From Leifsonia sp. Root227 (GTDB taxonomy: Bacteria; Actinomycetota; Actinomycetes; Actinomycetales; Microbacteriaceae), in the NCBI RefSeq assembly GCF_001428745.1, contig NZ_LMIO01000001.1, positions 208,817-272,816 on the forward strand: a stretch of DNA of 64,000 nt, read 5' to 3'. Positions 7,824 through 15,974 of the stretch are shown piece by piece; the stretch's first letter is position 1, and each line of letters starts with the position of its first letter. Under the pieces are notes generated by a model. That model was not told the origin of the DNA. It saw only the letters and a program-made list of their open reading frames with translations, and searched no databases. The position numbers were made by a program, and so were the translations under genes.

Positions 7824-9281
7824 GTGACCACAGCCCCAGAAGGTGTCGCCACCTCGCTCGACGGCAGGCAGTTCCGCTTCCGCAGTCCGGTGGGCACGCC
7901 GTTCGTGCCCGGCGGGTTCGTGACGTTGAGGGACGGCGCGAGCGCCGACGCGACCAGCCGCGGCGGCGACGCTGCCGGCGGCTCCACCGGCGGCTCCACC
8001 GGCGGAGAGCAGCTCGGTCAGGTGGACGACCTCGACTTCGACGGAGACGACACCCTCGCCGGCACAGGCAAACTGCTGGGGGAGCGGCGACCGGACGGTT
8101 CCCTCGACACAGGCTCCACGCATCCGTTCGCCTGGGCCAGCGTCGACACCGCGGACGACGACGCCGTCGAGCTCGTCTTCCGCGCGGCCAAGGCGACGCT
8201 CGACATCGGCTCGCTGATCGGGGTCGCGGATGTGCGTGCGCGGCTGCTCGCGCACCGGTTCAACCGGCACACCTTCTGGTGCGGGCAGAGCGGGTCCGGC
8301 AAGACATACGCGCTCGGCGTGCTCCTCGAGCAGCTGCTCGTCGACACCGCGCTTCCGATGGTCATCTTCGACCCGAACGGAGACTTCGTTCGGCTCCGCG
8401 AACTGCGCACCGCCGTCGACACAGACGACGAGCGGGAGCTGGCGCGGAAGGACATCAGGGTGCTGCGGCCGGGAGGCGCCGAGAACGCCCTGCTGGCGAG
8501 GTTCATCGACTTCCCGATGCGGTCGAAGGCCGCCGTGCTGCGGCTCGACCCGATCGACGACCGCGCGGAGTACAACGCCCTCGTCCACCTCGACGTCAAG
8601 ACCGAGGCGCAGCGGCCGGAGGGGATCGTCCCGGCGCTCCTCGCCTCGAACGACCCGGCGGCGGAAGAACTCGGCCGGCGCATCGAGAACCTGCGGCTCA
8701 TCGACTGGGACGTCTGGGCCGAGGGCAGGGATGCGGTCACCGACGTCCTCGACGAGCGACCTGATGCGACCGTCCTCGACCTCGGCGGGTTCGCATACCC
8801 GGACGAGCACCTGGTGATCGCGCTCGCCGTGCTCGACGACCTGTGGGCAAAACGCGAGTCCAGGCGTCCACTGCTCATCGTCATCGACGAGGCGCACAAC
8901 CTCTGCTCACCCGACGACGACCGGCCGCTGCAGCGTGCGGTGCGGGAGCGGATCATCCAGATCGCCGCAGAGGGACGCAAGTTCGGTCTGTGGCTGCTGC
9001 TCTCGACGCAGCGGCCGTCGAAGGTGCACCCCAACATCATCTCCCAGTGCGACAACCTCGCCCTGATGCGCATGAGCTCCCCGCTCGATCTGGAGGAGCT
9101 CGGCACGATCTTCGGGTTCGCGCCCCCGTCGCTGCTCGCGCACGCGCCCGGCTTCCGCCAGGGCGAAGCGCTCCTCGCCGGCGGGTTCGTGCCGGCGCCG
9201 ATGCTCGTGAAGGTGCGCGACAGGCTCACAGAGGAGGGCGGCGCGGACGTGCGCGTTCCCCTCCGGTCGCCAGCGCGCTGA
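7824..9281 (+). CDS. HerA-like ATP-binding protein (DUF87/FtsK-HerA class)
   Basis: A 485-residue P-loop ATPase. Walker A is GQSGSGKT at about residues 154-161, Walker B is LLIVIDEAHNLC near residue 350, followed by the LLLSTQRPSKV segment that is typical of HerA/FtsK-type pumps. The ~65 N-terminal residues form a beta-rich HAS-barrel-like region, followed by a Gly/Ser/Thr linker made from two copies of GGST. HerA proteins form hexamers and translocate DNA, often with the nuclease NurA in archaea and phage-defence systems. No NurA or other nuclease partner is adjacent here; the next gene encodes a membrane protein. Function therefore remains open. Confidence 0.8.
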   Translation: MTTAPEGVATSLDGRQFRFRSPVGTPFVPGGFVTLRDGASADATSRGGDAAGGSTGGSTGGEQLGQVDDLDFDGDDTLAGTGKLLGERRPDGSLDTGSTHPFAWASVDTADDDAVELVFRAAKATLDIGSLIGVADVRARLLAHRFNRHTFWCGQSGSGKTYALGVLLEQLLVDTALPMVIFDPNGDFVRLRELRTAVDTDDERELARKDIRVLRPGGAENALLARFIDFPMRSKAAVLRLDPIDDRAEYNALVHLDVKTEAQRPEGIVPALLASNDPAAEELGRRIENLRLIDWDVWAEGRDAVTDVLDERPDATVLDLGGFAYPDEHLVIALAVLDDLWAKRESRRPLLIVIDEAHNLCSPDDDRPLQRAVRERIIQIAAEGRKFGLWLLLSTQRPSKVHPNIISQCDNLALMRMSSPLDLEELGTIFGFAPPSLLAHAPGFRQGEALLAGGFVPAPMLVKVRDRLTEEGGADVRVPLRSPAR

Positions 9282-9323
9282 GTTCGCAATCCAGACGTTC
9301 AGAGCGAGCCGAGAGGGGACCCG

Positions 9324-10493
9324 TTGTCGACCCAGGAGCCGTCGTCCGCCCCGTTGCCCACCCCGTCGTCGGTCCACGAACCACTTCTCCGCGCCCCGCG
9401 AACGCACGACGACCCGCAGCGCGCGCATCCCCTCTCGCGCATCCTGCGGCGGCCGATCGGCACCGTCGAGTCGATCGAGTCGTCCGCGCTGCTCGTCGGC
9501 GCCGCCGTGTTCGTCATCGGGGGAGTCGTCGCCCTGTTCGTGTTCTGGAACAGGGACCTGCCGATCTCCGGGCGGGGATCGATCGGCGAGTACGCCGCGA
9601 TCGGCGGTGCGGTCACGGCAGCGGTCGTGTTCGCGCTCGGGCGCATCCTGGTCGGCGTCCTCCCACAACGGGATGCGGGCGCCCGCCCTCCGCTGCACCT
9701 CGCCGTGTTCGATGTGGTCGCGCTCTCCGTCGCGGTCGGCCTGATCGCGCTGCTCGCCTGGACGGCGGTCTCGGACGTGGTCGAGCGCAGTTTCCTCGGC
9801 GCCGTCGTGTTCACCCTGCCAGGGGCGGTGCTGGCGGGCGTCGCGTTGGCGCTCACCGCATACGTCGTGTTCCTGACCTCCGTGCAGCTCACCTCGATGC
9901 TGCTCTCCCTGGTGCTCGCCGTGTTCCTCGTCGTCGGCGTCTTCACGAGCATGCTGAGCTCGTCCGACCCGCTGTGGTGGCAGAAGAACCTGTCCGCACT
10001 CGGGATGACGGACGACCTGTCCGCGTTCGCGTTCAACCTGACGCTGATCGTCGGAGGCGCGATCGTCGTCATCATCGCGCGGGTGGCGACGGCGGGCATC
10101 GCGACCCCGGATGCGGCCAGCAGACGCGGCAGGGATCTGGTGCGCTGGGCGTTCGTGCTGATCGGCGTGTTCCTCGGCTGCGTCGGGGTGTTCCCTGTCG
10201 ACCGGTTCTTCGTCGTGCACAACAGCGTCGCCACCGGGATGGCCGTGGTGTTCGCGGCTCTCGTGGTCGGGCTGCGCTGGTGGGTGCCCGCGATGCCGCG
10301 CGTGTTCATCCTGCTCGGCTACGTCTACGTCGGGGTCGTCGTCGTGCTCGCCGTCTTCTTCGCCACCGGCTACTACAACCTCACCGCGGTCGAGCTCGTC
10401 GCCGCGATCCTCATCTTCTCCTGGATCATCCTCTTCCTCCGCAACTCCCAAGCGATCGAGCCCAGGCGTTCCCACCCGGAGAACGCGTCATAG
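9324..10493 (+). CDS. multi-pass membrane protein of unknown function
   Basis: A 389-residue protein with a Pro/Ser-rich cytoplasmic N-terminus (~50 residues) and about ten hydrophobic helices spread over the rest, ending in a short basic tail. I cannot place it in a transporter family: there are no charged residues conserved within helices that suggest a channel or carrier. The TTG start at 9324 has GAGAGGGG upstream. It follows the HerA-like gene by 42 bases and may be cotranscribed. Its last 13 codons form the left arm of a long palindrome, so the coding end is shaped by the terminator. Confidence 0.7.
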   Translation: MSTQEPSSAPLPTPSSVHEPLLRAPRTHDDPQRAHPLSRILRRPIGTVESIESSALLVGAAVFVIGGVVALFVFWNRDLPISGRGSIGEYAAIGGAVTAAVVFALGRILVGVLPQRDAGARPPLHLAVFDVVALSVAVGLIALLAWTAVSDVVERSFLGAVVFTLPGAVLAGVALALTAYVVFLTSVQLTSMLLSLVLAVFLVVGVFTSMLSSSDPLWWQKNLSALGMTDDLSAFAFNLTLIVGGAIVVIIARVATAGIATPDAASRRGRDLVRWAFVLIGVFLGCVGVFPVDRFFVVHNSVATGMAVVFAALVVGLRWWVPAMPRVFILLGYVYVGVVVVLAVFFATGYYNLTAVELVAAILIFSWIILFLRNSQAIEPRRSHPENAS

Positions 10494-10541
10494 CGTCACA
10501 GGGTGGAAAGCGCGTCACAGGGTGGAAAGCCTGGGCTCGAT
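10455..10541. terminator. palindromic terminator element, copy B
   Basis: Arms at 10455-10477 and 10520-10541 share ATCGAGCCCAGGC next to TTCC(C)ACCC, so 21 of about 22 positions pair. The element lies between two convergent genes (9324-10493 and 10556-12607) and the left arm is inside the first. The right half is partly duplicated (see the tandem repeat). Confidence 0.75.
10493..10530 (+). repeat. 19-bp perfect tandem duplication
   Basis: The unit GCGTCACAGGGTGGAAAGC occurs at 10493-10511 and again at 10512-10530 without mismatch. Each copy contains the GGGTGGAAAGC part of the palindrome's right arm, so two alternative stems are possible with the single left arm. Confidence 0.9.
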
Positions 10542-10555
10542 GATGTTGGCGCGGG

Positions 10556-12607
10556 TTACAGCGCGATGATGCGCGGGCTGCGCGCCGGAACGGTGAGCGA
10601 ACCGGTGACGGCGGCGCCGCTGAGCAGCTCGCGGCCGGACGCGGCGACCGTGAGATCGGCGTCGGTGTGGTTCAGGTACACGCGGTAGCGCGCGCTCCCC
10701 GCTGACCGCTCGACGACCTCCAGCCCCTCCGGCGGGCCAGGAATCTCGACGCCTGCTTCGCCCAGCACGCGCGCGACGAGCCCGCGCAGAGTTTCGGCAT
10801 CCGGGCGGGTCGACACGTACCAGCCGACACCGGCGCCGAACGCGTTCCTGGTCACCGCCGGTTCGCCCGCAGCACGCCCATCGGCGAAGCGCGTGACGAC
10901 CTCCGCGCCGTCGAGGCGGATGTCGTCCGCCCACACGGTCGCGGTCCCACCGGTGTCGAGCGCCGCCGTCTCGCCGGAGCGGAACGGCAGCAGCTCCTCG
11001 ATCGTGAGCCCGAGCGGTTCACTCAGCGGGCCGGGGAAACCACCGGGATGCACGGCGTCGAACTCGTCAACCAGTCCGCTGCCGAACGACACCAGCAGGC
11101 GGCCTCCGCCGCGCACGTAGTCGGTCAGCGCGCGGCCGCCGCGCGAGGTGACCGCGTACAGGCTCGGCGCGATCAGCGCGTCGTAGCCGGACAGGTCGCC
11201 CTCCGGATGCACGAAGTCGACGGTCACGCCGAGCTGCCAGAGCGCGGTGTAGTACGCTTCGATGCGCTCGCGGTGCCGGAGGTCGACCGACGGCCGCCAC
11301 TCCAGGTCCTGAGCCCAGAACGACTCCCAGTCCCAGAGGATCGCGACGCGCGCATCCACGGTGCTGCCCCGCATCGAGGCGAGGGCGGCGAGGTCGCTGC
11401 CGAGCGCCGTCACCTCGCGCCACACGCGGGAGTCCGTGCCGGCGTGCGGCAGCATCGCCGAGTGGAACTTCTCCGCCCCCGACCTGGATGCGCGGAACTG
11501 GAAGAACATGATCGCGTCCGCCCCGCGCGCGAAGTGGCTCAGGCTGTTCAGCGCCAGCTCGCCCGGCCGCTTGGCCAGGTTGCGCGGCTGCCAGTTGACC
11601 GCGGAGGTCGAGTGCTCCATGAGCATCCACGGGCGTCCGCCTGCAAGGGAGCGGGTGAGGTCGGCATCCAGCGCCAGCAGGATGTGGTTGTCCTCGCGCT
11701 CGGCGGTGAGGTAGTGGTCGTTGGAGACGACGTCGACCTCGCGCGCCCACTTCCAATAGTCCATCGACGGGCAGCTCGACGCCATGAAGTTCGTGGTGAC
11801 AGCGAGCTGCGGCGTGTGCGCCCTGATGATGTCGCGCTCCGCGACGAAGCACTCGAGCAGGGCGTCGGAGGTGAAGCGGGCGAAGTCGAGGCGCTGCGCC
11901 GGGTTGGTGACGGTGGCGGCCAGGCGCGGCGCGTCGATCTCCGACCAGTCCTGGTAGCGCTGGCCCCAGAAGGCGGTGCCCCACGCGCTGTTCAGCGCGT
12001 CGACCGTGCCGTAGCGGGCGGCGAGCCAGCCGCGGAACGCGGAGACCGAGTGCTCGTCGTACGACTCACCGACGGGAGCTCCGTACTCGTTGTGCACGTG
12101 CCACATCGCCAGCGCAGGGTGGTCGGCGTAACGGCGTGCGAGCTGCTCCGTCACGGCGGCGGCCGCTCTGCGGTAGTGCGGCGAGCTCGGCGACGCCATC
12201 CCGCGGGAGCCGAAGCCGAGCGGCACGCCGTCGCGGGTGACGGGCCGGGAGTCGGGGTACGCCTTCCAGAACCAGGCGGGCGGGGATGCGGTCGGCGTGC
12301 CGAGGTCGACGTCGATGCCCGCCCCGGCCAGGAGATCCATGATCTCGTCGAGCTGTGCGAAGTCGTACTCGCCCTGCCGGGGTTCGATCAGGCCCCAGTT
12401 GAAGATGCCGACGCTCACCAGATTCACCCGCGCCTGCTTCATCAGCTCGATGTCTTCGAGCCAGGTCTCCCTGGTCCACTGCTCCGGGTTGTAGTCGCCG
12501 CCGTAGCGGAGGTCGGCTGTTCCCCTCGGCCAGCCGAGGCGGGCGGGCTGCGGGGCTGGGGCGGTCTGCGGGGCTGAGGTGGTGGTGGGCTGTGGTGACA
12601 GCGTCAT
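10556..12607 (-). CDS. beta-galactosidase, GH42
   Basis: A 683-residue intracellular glycoside hydrolase that cleaves terminal beta-galactose. The order is a GH42 TIM barrel starting at RYGGDYNPEQW, the acid/base Glu in VHNEYG (about E174), the nucleophile Glu in WMLMEHSTSAVNWQPRN, then the trimerisation domain and a small C-terminal beta domain. The usual Zn-binding cysteines of some GH42 enzymes are not seen. The ATG at 12607 has AGGAG five bases upstream, so an in-frame ATG 13 codons earlier is rejected. It is divergent from an ABC importer and near a LacI gene, which suggests it hydrolyses galactosides imported by that system. Confidence 0.92.
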   Translation of the reverse strand: MTLSPQPTTTSAPQTAPAPQPARLGWPRGTADLRYGGDYNPEQWTRETWLEDIELMKQARVNLVSVGIFNWGLIEPRQGEYDFAQLDEIMDLLAGAGIDVDLGTPTASPPAWFWKAYPDSRPVTRDGVPLGFGSRGMASPSSPHYRRAAAAVTEQLARRYADHPALAMWHVHNEYGAPVGESYDEHSVSAFRGWLAARYGTVDALNSAWGTAFWGQRYQDWSEIDAPRLAATVTNPAQRLDFARFTSDALLECFVAERDIIRAHTPQLAVTTNFMASSCPSMDYWKWAREVDVVSNDHYLTAEREDNHILLALDADLTRSLAGGRPWMLMEHSTSAVNWQPRNLAKRPGELALNSLSHFARGADAIMFFQFRASRSGAEKFHSAMLPHAGTDSRVWREVTALGSDLAALASMRGSTVDARVAILWDWESFWAQDLEWRPSVDLRHRERIEAYYTALWQLGVTVDFVHPEGDLSGYDALIAPSLYAVTSRGGRALTDYVRGGGRLLVSFGSGLVDEFDAVHPGGFPGPLSEPLGLTIEELLPFRSGETAALDTGGTATVWADDIRLDGAEVVTRFADGRAAGEPAVTRNAFGAGVGWYVSTRPDAETLRGLVARVLGEAGVEIPGPPEGLEVVERSAGSARYRVYLNHTDADLTVAASGRELLSGAAVTGSLTVPARSPRIIAL

Positions 12608-12679
12608 TGCTTCTCCTGACTGTGTGCGCTCCCAGGTATAGCACACCGAAATACTCCGGCGTGTTATGGGCTAAATGAA

Positions 12680-12711
12680 TTGACAAGGTACAAACGCATG
12701 TGCGTTACTGT
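12680..12711 (+). promoter_or_regulatory. promoter of the galactoside ABC operon
   Basis: TTGACA at 12680-12685 is a perfect -35 box. The best -10 candidates are GTTACT (18-base spacer) or TACTGT at 12706-12711 (20-base spacer). The spacer is almost filled by a palindrome, so repression by steric blocking is likely. Confidence 0.6.
12693..12706. promoter_or_regulatory. probable LacI-family operator
   Basis: AACGCATGTGCGTT: six-base inverted arms AACGCA/TGCGTT around a TG centre, lying between the -35 and -10 boxes of the importer operon. The LacI-family gene at 15975 ends this gene cluster and is the natural partner (inference). Confidence 0.55.
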
Positions 12712-12745
12712 AACCGCTCACAGCCGCACTCAACGAGGAGAGATC

Positions 12746-14047
12746 TTGCGAACATCACTGAGGGTCGGCGCTGTCGCCCTGGCAGCAGCCCTGGCCTTGA
12801 CCACAGCAGCCTGCAGTTCCAGCGGAAGCGGGGGCGACAGCTCCGGACCCGTCAAGCTCACATACTGGGCCTGGGCGCCCAACATGGACAAGGTGGCCGC
12901 GATCTGGAACAAGTCCCACCCGGACATCCAGATCACCGTCAACAAGCAGGACGGCGGAGACGCCGCCGTCACCAAGCTCCTCACCGCGATCAAGGCGGGC
13001 AGCGGAGCGCCGGACATCATGCAGGCCGAGTACCAGAAGATCCCCACCCTGGTCTCCGCAGACGCGCTCGTCGACCTGAAGGATCAGGGCGCAGGCGACC
13101 TCAAGAAGGAGTTCACCGACGGCACCTGGAACGCCGTCACCCTCGGCGGCGACTCGGTCTACGCCGTCCCGCAGGACTCCGGCCCGATGATGTTCTACTA
13201 CCGCAAAGACATCTTCGACCAGTACGGCCTCAGCGCCCCGAAGACCTGGGACGAGTACGCACAGGATGCGCGCACCATCCACCAGGCGGACCCCACCAAG
13301 TTCCTCGGCACGTTCTCCTCCGGCGACCCCGGATGGTTCGCCGGTCTGTCGCAGCAGGCAGGCGCATCCTGGTGGGGCATCGACGGCAAAGCCTGGAGCG
13401 TCGACATCGACTCGGCGGCGACGAAGAAGGTCGCCGACTTCTGGGGCGGCCTCGTGCACGAGGGCGTGATCGACAACAACCCGATGTACACCCCCGCGTG
13501 GAACACCGCGCTCAACGACGGCACGCAGGTCGGCTGGGTCAGCTCGGTCTGGGGTCCAGGCGTGCTCGAGGGCAACGCAGCGGACACGAAGGGCAAGTGG
13601 GCGGCAGCGCCCCTGCCGAACTGGGATGCGTCGAAGCCGTCCAACGGCAACTGGGGCGGATCGTCGACGGCGGTCACCGCGCAGTCGAAGCACCCTAAGC
13701 AGGCGATGGAGTTCATCACCTGGCTGAACACCGACCCTGAGGCCGTCAAAGCGCTCGCGCAGGTCGCGAACATCTACCCGGCCGACGTGAACTCCTCCGC
13801 GGCGCTCAGCACTCCTCCGGCGTTCTTCGCAGACCAGGCCGACTTCTGGTCGATCGCAGCGCAGTCGTCGAAGGACGTCTCGGCGTTCACCTACGGCCCG
13901 AACGTCAACGTCGCGTACAGCGCGTACACGGACGCGTTCGCCAAGGCCGCGGAGTCGAAGGACCCCGCCCAGTTCGATGCTGCGCTGAACACGATGCAGT
14001 CCACGACGAAGAACGACCTGGTCAAGTCGGGTTTCACCGTCAAATGA
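12746..14047 (+). CDS. sugar ABC transporter substrate-binding lipoprotein
   Basis: A 433-residue extracellular solute-binding protein of cluster 1 (MalE-like). It begins with a lipoprotein signal, basic residues, a hydrophobic core and the lipobox LTTAAC, so it is anchored through the diacylglyceryl-Cys near residue 25. The mature part has the aromatic sugar-binding pattern of oligosaccharide receptors (WAWAP, WGIDGKAW, TYGPNVN). The TTG at 12746 is chosen because GAGGAG lies five bases upstream. It is followed by a strong hairpin and two permease genes; the divergent GH42 gene suggests galacto-oligosaccharides as cargo. Confidence 0.88.
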   Translation: MRTSLRVGAVALAAALALTTAACSSSGSGGDSSGPVKLTYWAWAPNMDKVAAIWNKSHPDIQITVNKQDGGDAAVTKLLTAIKAGSGAPDIMQAEYQKIPTLVSADALVDLKDQGAGDLKKEFTDGTWNAVTLGGDSVYAVPQDSGPMMFYYRKDIFDQYGLSAPKTWDEYAQDARTIHQADPTKFLGTFSSGDPGWFAGLSQQAGASWWGIDGKAWSVDIDSAATKKVADFWGGLVHEGVIDNNPMYTPAWNTALNDGTQVGWVSSVWGPGVLEGNAADTKGKWAAAPLPNWDASKPSNGNWGGSSTAVTAQSKHPKQAMEFITWLNTDPEAVKALAQVANIYPADVNSSAALSTPPAFFADQADFWSIAAQSSKDVSAFTYGPNVNVAYSAYTDAFAKAAESKDPAQFDAALNTMQSTTKNDLVKSGFTVK

Positions 14048-14053
14048 GCCGAC

Positions 14054-14088
14054 GGCGGACGGGAGGGCTCCCCGCCCTCCCGTCCGCC
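14054..14088 (+). terminator. intra-operon stem-loop after the binding protein gene
   Basis: Perfect 15-base arms GGCGGACGGGAGGGC (14054-14068) and complement (14074-14088) with loop TCCCC. There is no U-run. It lies between the binding-protein stop and the first permease start, so it probably stabilises the upstream message or partly terminates, giving more binding protein than permease. Confidence 0.75.
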
Positions 14089-14114
14089 TGACCTCGCACA
14101 GCAAAGGACCAAGC

Positions 14115-15032
14115 GTGACCACCACCATCACCCGCGCCAAACGCGTCGCCATCCCGTACGCGATGCTCACCCCGGCCATCGTGCTCTTCGCCCTGTTCAT
14201 GGCCGCTCCCATCCTCTACACCGTCGTGATGTCGTTCCAGACGGTCAAGGTCGAAGGCCTCGGGCTCGGCTCCGGCAGCAAGAAACTGCAGTTCGCCTGG
14301 CTCGACAACTACGTGGATGCGGTCACCGACCCCGAGTTCCTGGCCAGCGTCCTCCGCGTCCTCCTCTACGGCGCCATCCTCATCCCGGTGATGCTGGGCC
14401 TCGCGCTCGTGTTCGCCCTGCTGCTGGACTCCCGCCGCTCCCGAGCCGTGCGGTTCAGCCGGGTGTCGATCTTCCTGCCGTACGCGGTGCCTGCCGTGAT
14501 CAGCTCGCTGCTCTGGGGTTTCCTCTACCTCCCGTCCGTCAGCCCGTTCGCCTACGTGCTGAAGGCCGTCGGCATCGCTCCGCCGGACATCCTGAGCTCC
14601 GGCCTCGTCATCTTCGCCGTCGCGAACATCGCGCTCTGGGGCGGGGTCGGCTTCAACATGATCGTCATCTACACCGCGCTCCGCGCCATCCCGAGCGACA
14701 TCTACGAGGCCGCACGGATCGACGGGGCGTCCGAGGTGCAGATCGCCTGGCGCATCAAGGTGCCGATCGTGCTGCCGTCGCTCATCATGACCGGTCTGTT
14801 CTCGATCATCGCCACACTGCAGGTGTTCGCGGAGCCGACCACTCTCAAGCCGCTCACCAACTCCATCTCGTCGAGCTGGACCCCCCTGATGAAGGTGTAC
14901 CGCGACGCGTTCGTCCGCGGCGACATCTACTCCGCGGCGGCGACCAGCGTGCTGATCGCGCTGGGTACCTTCGCCCTCTCGTTCCTTTTCCTGCGGGTCG
15001 TTCAGCGGCGCGCCTTCGGTCAGGAGGACTGA
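14115..15032 (+). CDS. sugar ABC transporter permease (MalF type)
   Basis: A 305-residue inner-membrane permease with six hydrophobic helices. The EAA loop that docks the ATPase reads EAARIDGASEVQIAWRIKVP. GTG start at 14115 with AAAGGA upstream. It forms a heterodimer with the next gene product; a gap of one base before that gene shows tight operon structure. No ATPase gene is present in the operon, so a shared MsiK-type ATPase encoded elsewhere is expected (known for actinobacterial sugar importers). Confidence 0.9.
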   Translation: MTTTITRAKRVAIPYAMLTPAIVLFALFMAAPILYTVVMSFQTVKVEGLGLGSGSKKLQFAWLDNYVDAVTDPEFLASVLRVLLYGAILIPVMLGLALVFALLLDSRRSRAVRFSRVSIFLPYAVPAVISSLLWGFLYLPSVSPFAYVLKAVGIAPPDILSSGLVIFAVANIALWGGVGFNMIVIYTALRAIPSDIYEAARIDGASEVQIAWRIKVPIVLPSLIMTGLFSIIATLQVFAEPTTLKPLTNSISSSWTPLMKVYRDAFVRGDIYSAAATSVLIALGTFALSFLFLRVVQRRAFGQED

Positions 15033-15033
15033 C

Positions 15034-15945
15034 ATGACCGCCACCATCACACCGCAGGCCGTTCCGTCGCTGGCCCCGCCAGGAGGCAGGGGCAGAGGCC
15101 GCGACCGCAGCGCAGCGGAGCGCCCGAGCGCGTTCGGCACGGCTGTGCTGCTGCTCGGCGCCGTCTACTGCCTGCTGCCGGTGCTCTGGGTGATCACCGC
15201 ATCCACCAAGGACGGCTCCGAGCTGTTCTCCACCTTCACCTTCGCGCCAAGCACGCACCTCTGGGACAACATCGTCGCCCTCACGCAGTACCGCGACGGG
15301 CTGTTCTGGCGCTGGATGCTCAACACCGCTCTCTATGCCGGTGTCGGCGCGCTGGTCTCCAGCTACATCTCCGCGCTGAGCGGGTACGTGCTGGCGAAGT
15401 TCGAGTTCCCCGGCAAGGGCAAGGTGTTCGCCATCCTCCTGATGGGTGTGCTCGTGCCCGGCGTGATCCTCGCCATCCCGCAGTACTTCCTGCTGGCGCA
15501 GATCGGGCTCACGAACACGTACTGGTCCGTGCTGCTTCCGCAGCTCATCAGCCCGTACGGCATCTATCTCGCCCGCATCTACGCGGCGGCGGCCGTGCCG
15601 ACAGACGTGGTCGAGGCCGCACGCACCGAGGGGGCGGGCGAGATGCGGATCTTCACCAGGATCGCCCTGCCGATGATGGCGCCGGGGCTGGTGACGATCT
15701 TCCTGTTCCAGTTCGTCGCCATCTGGAACAACTTCATGCTGCCGTACATCATGCTCGGCAACGACCAGCTGTTCCCGATCACGGTCGGTCTGTCCGGGCT
15801 GCTCAACCAGGGCGCCACCGTCCCAGCGCTGTACACGCTGGTCATCACCGGCGCGCTGCTGTCGATCGTGCCGCTGGTGATCCTGTTCCTGCTGCTGCAG
15901 CGGTTCTGGAGGGTGGACCTCGCTGCGGGTGCGGTGAAGGCCTGA
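15034..15945 (+). CDS. sugar ABC transporter permease (MalG type)
   Basis: A 303-residue permease with a ~35-residue cytoplasmic N-terminus and six helices. The EAA loop is EAARTEGAGEMRIFTRIALP, in the usual place before the last two helices. The ATG at 15034 follows the upstream stop by one base, with CAGGAGGA inside the end of that gene. It is the second half of the galactoside-type importer whose receptor is encoded at 12746. Confidence 0.9.
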   Translation: MTATITPQAVPSLAPPGGRGRGRDRSAAERPSAFGTAVLLLGAVYCLLPVLWVITASTKDGSELFSTFTFAPSTHLWDNIVALTQYRDGLFWRWMLNTALYAGVGALVSSYISALSGYVLAKFEFPGKGKVFAILLMGVLVPGVILAIPQYFLLAQIGLTNTYWSVLLPQLISPYGIYLARIYAAAAVPTDVVEAARTEGAGEMRIFTRIALPMMAPGLVTIFLFQFVAIWNNFMLPYIMLGNDQLFPITVGLSGLLNQGATVPALYTLVITGALLSIVPLVILFLLLQRFWRVDLAAGAVKA

Positions 15946-15962
15946 CCGGCCTCGCGCATCCC

Positions 15963-15968
15963 TAGAAT
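15963..15968 (+). promoter_or_regulatory. -10 box of leaderless promoter (TAGAAT)
   Basis: TAGAAT followed by six bases and the ATG of the LacI gene at 15975; no ribosome site lies between. The regulator therefore appears to be transcribed on its own as well as, possibly, from the importer operon. Confidence 0.6.
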
Positions 15969-15974
15969 TCAGTC

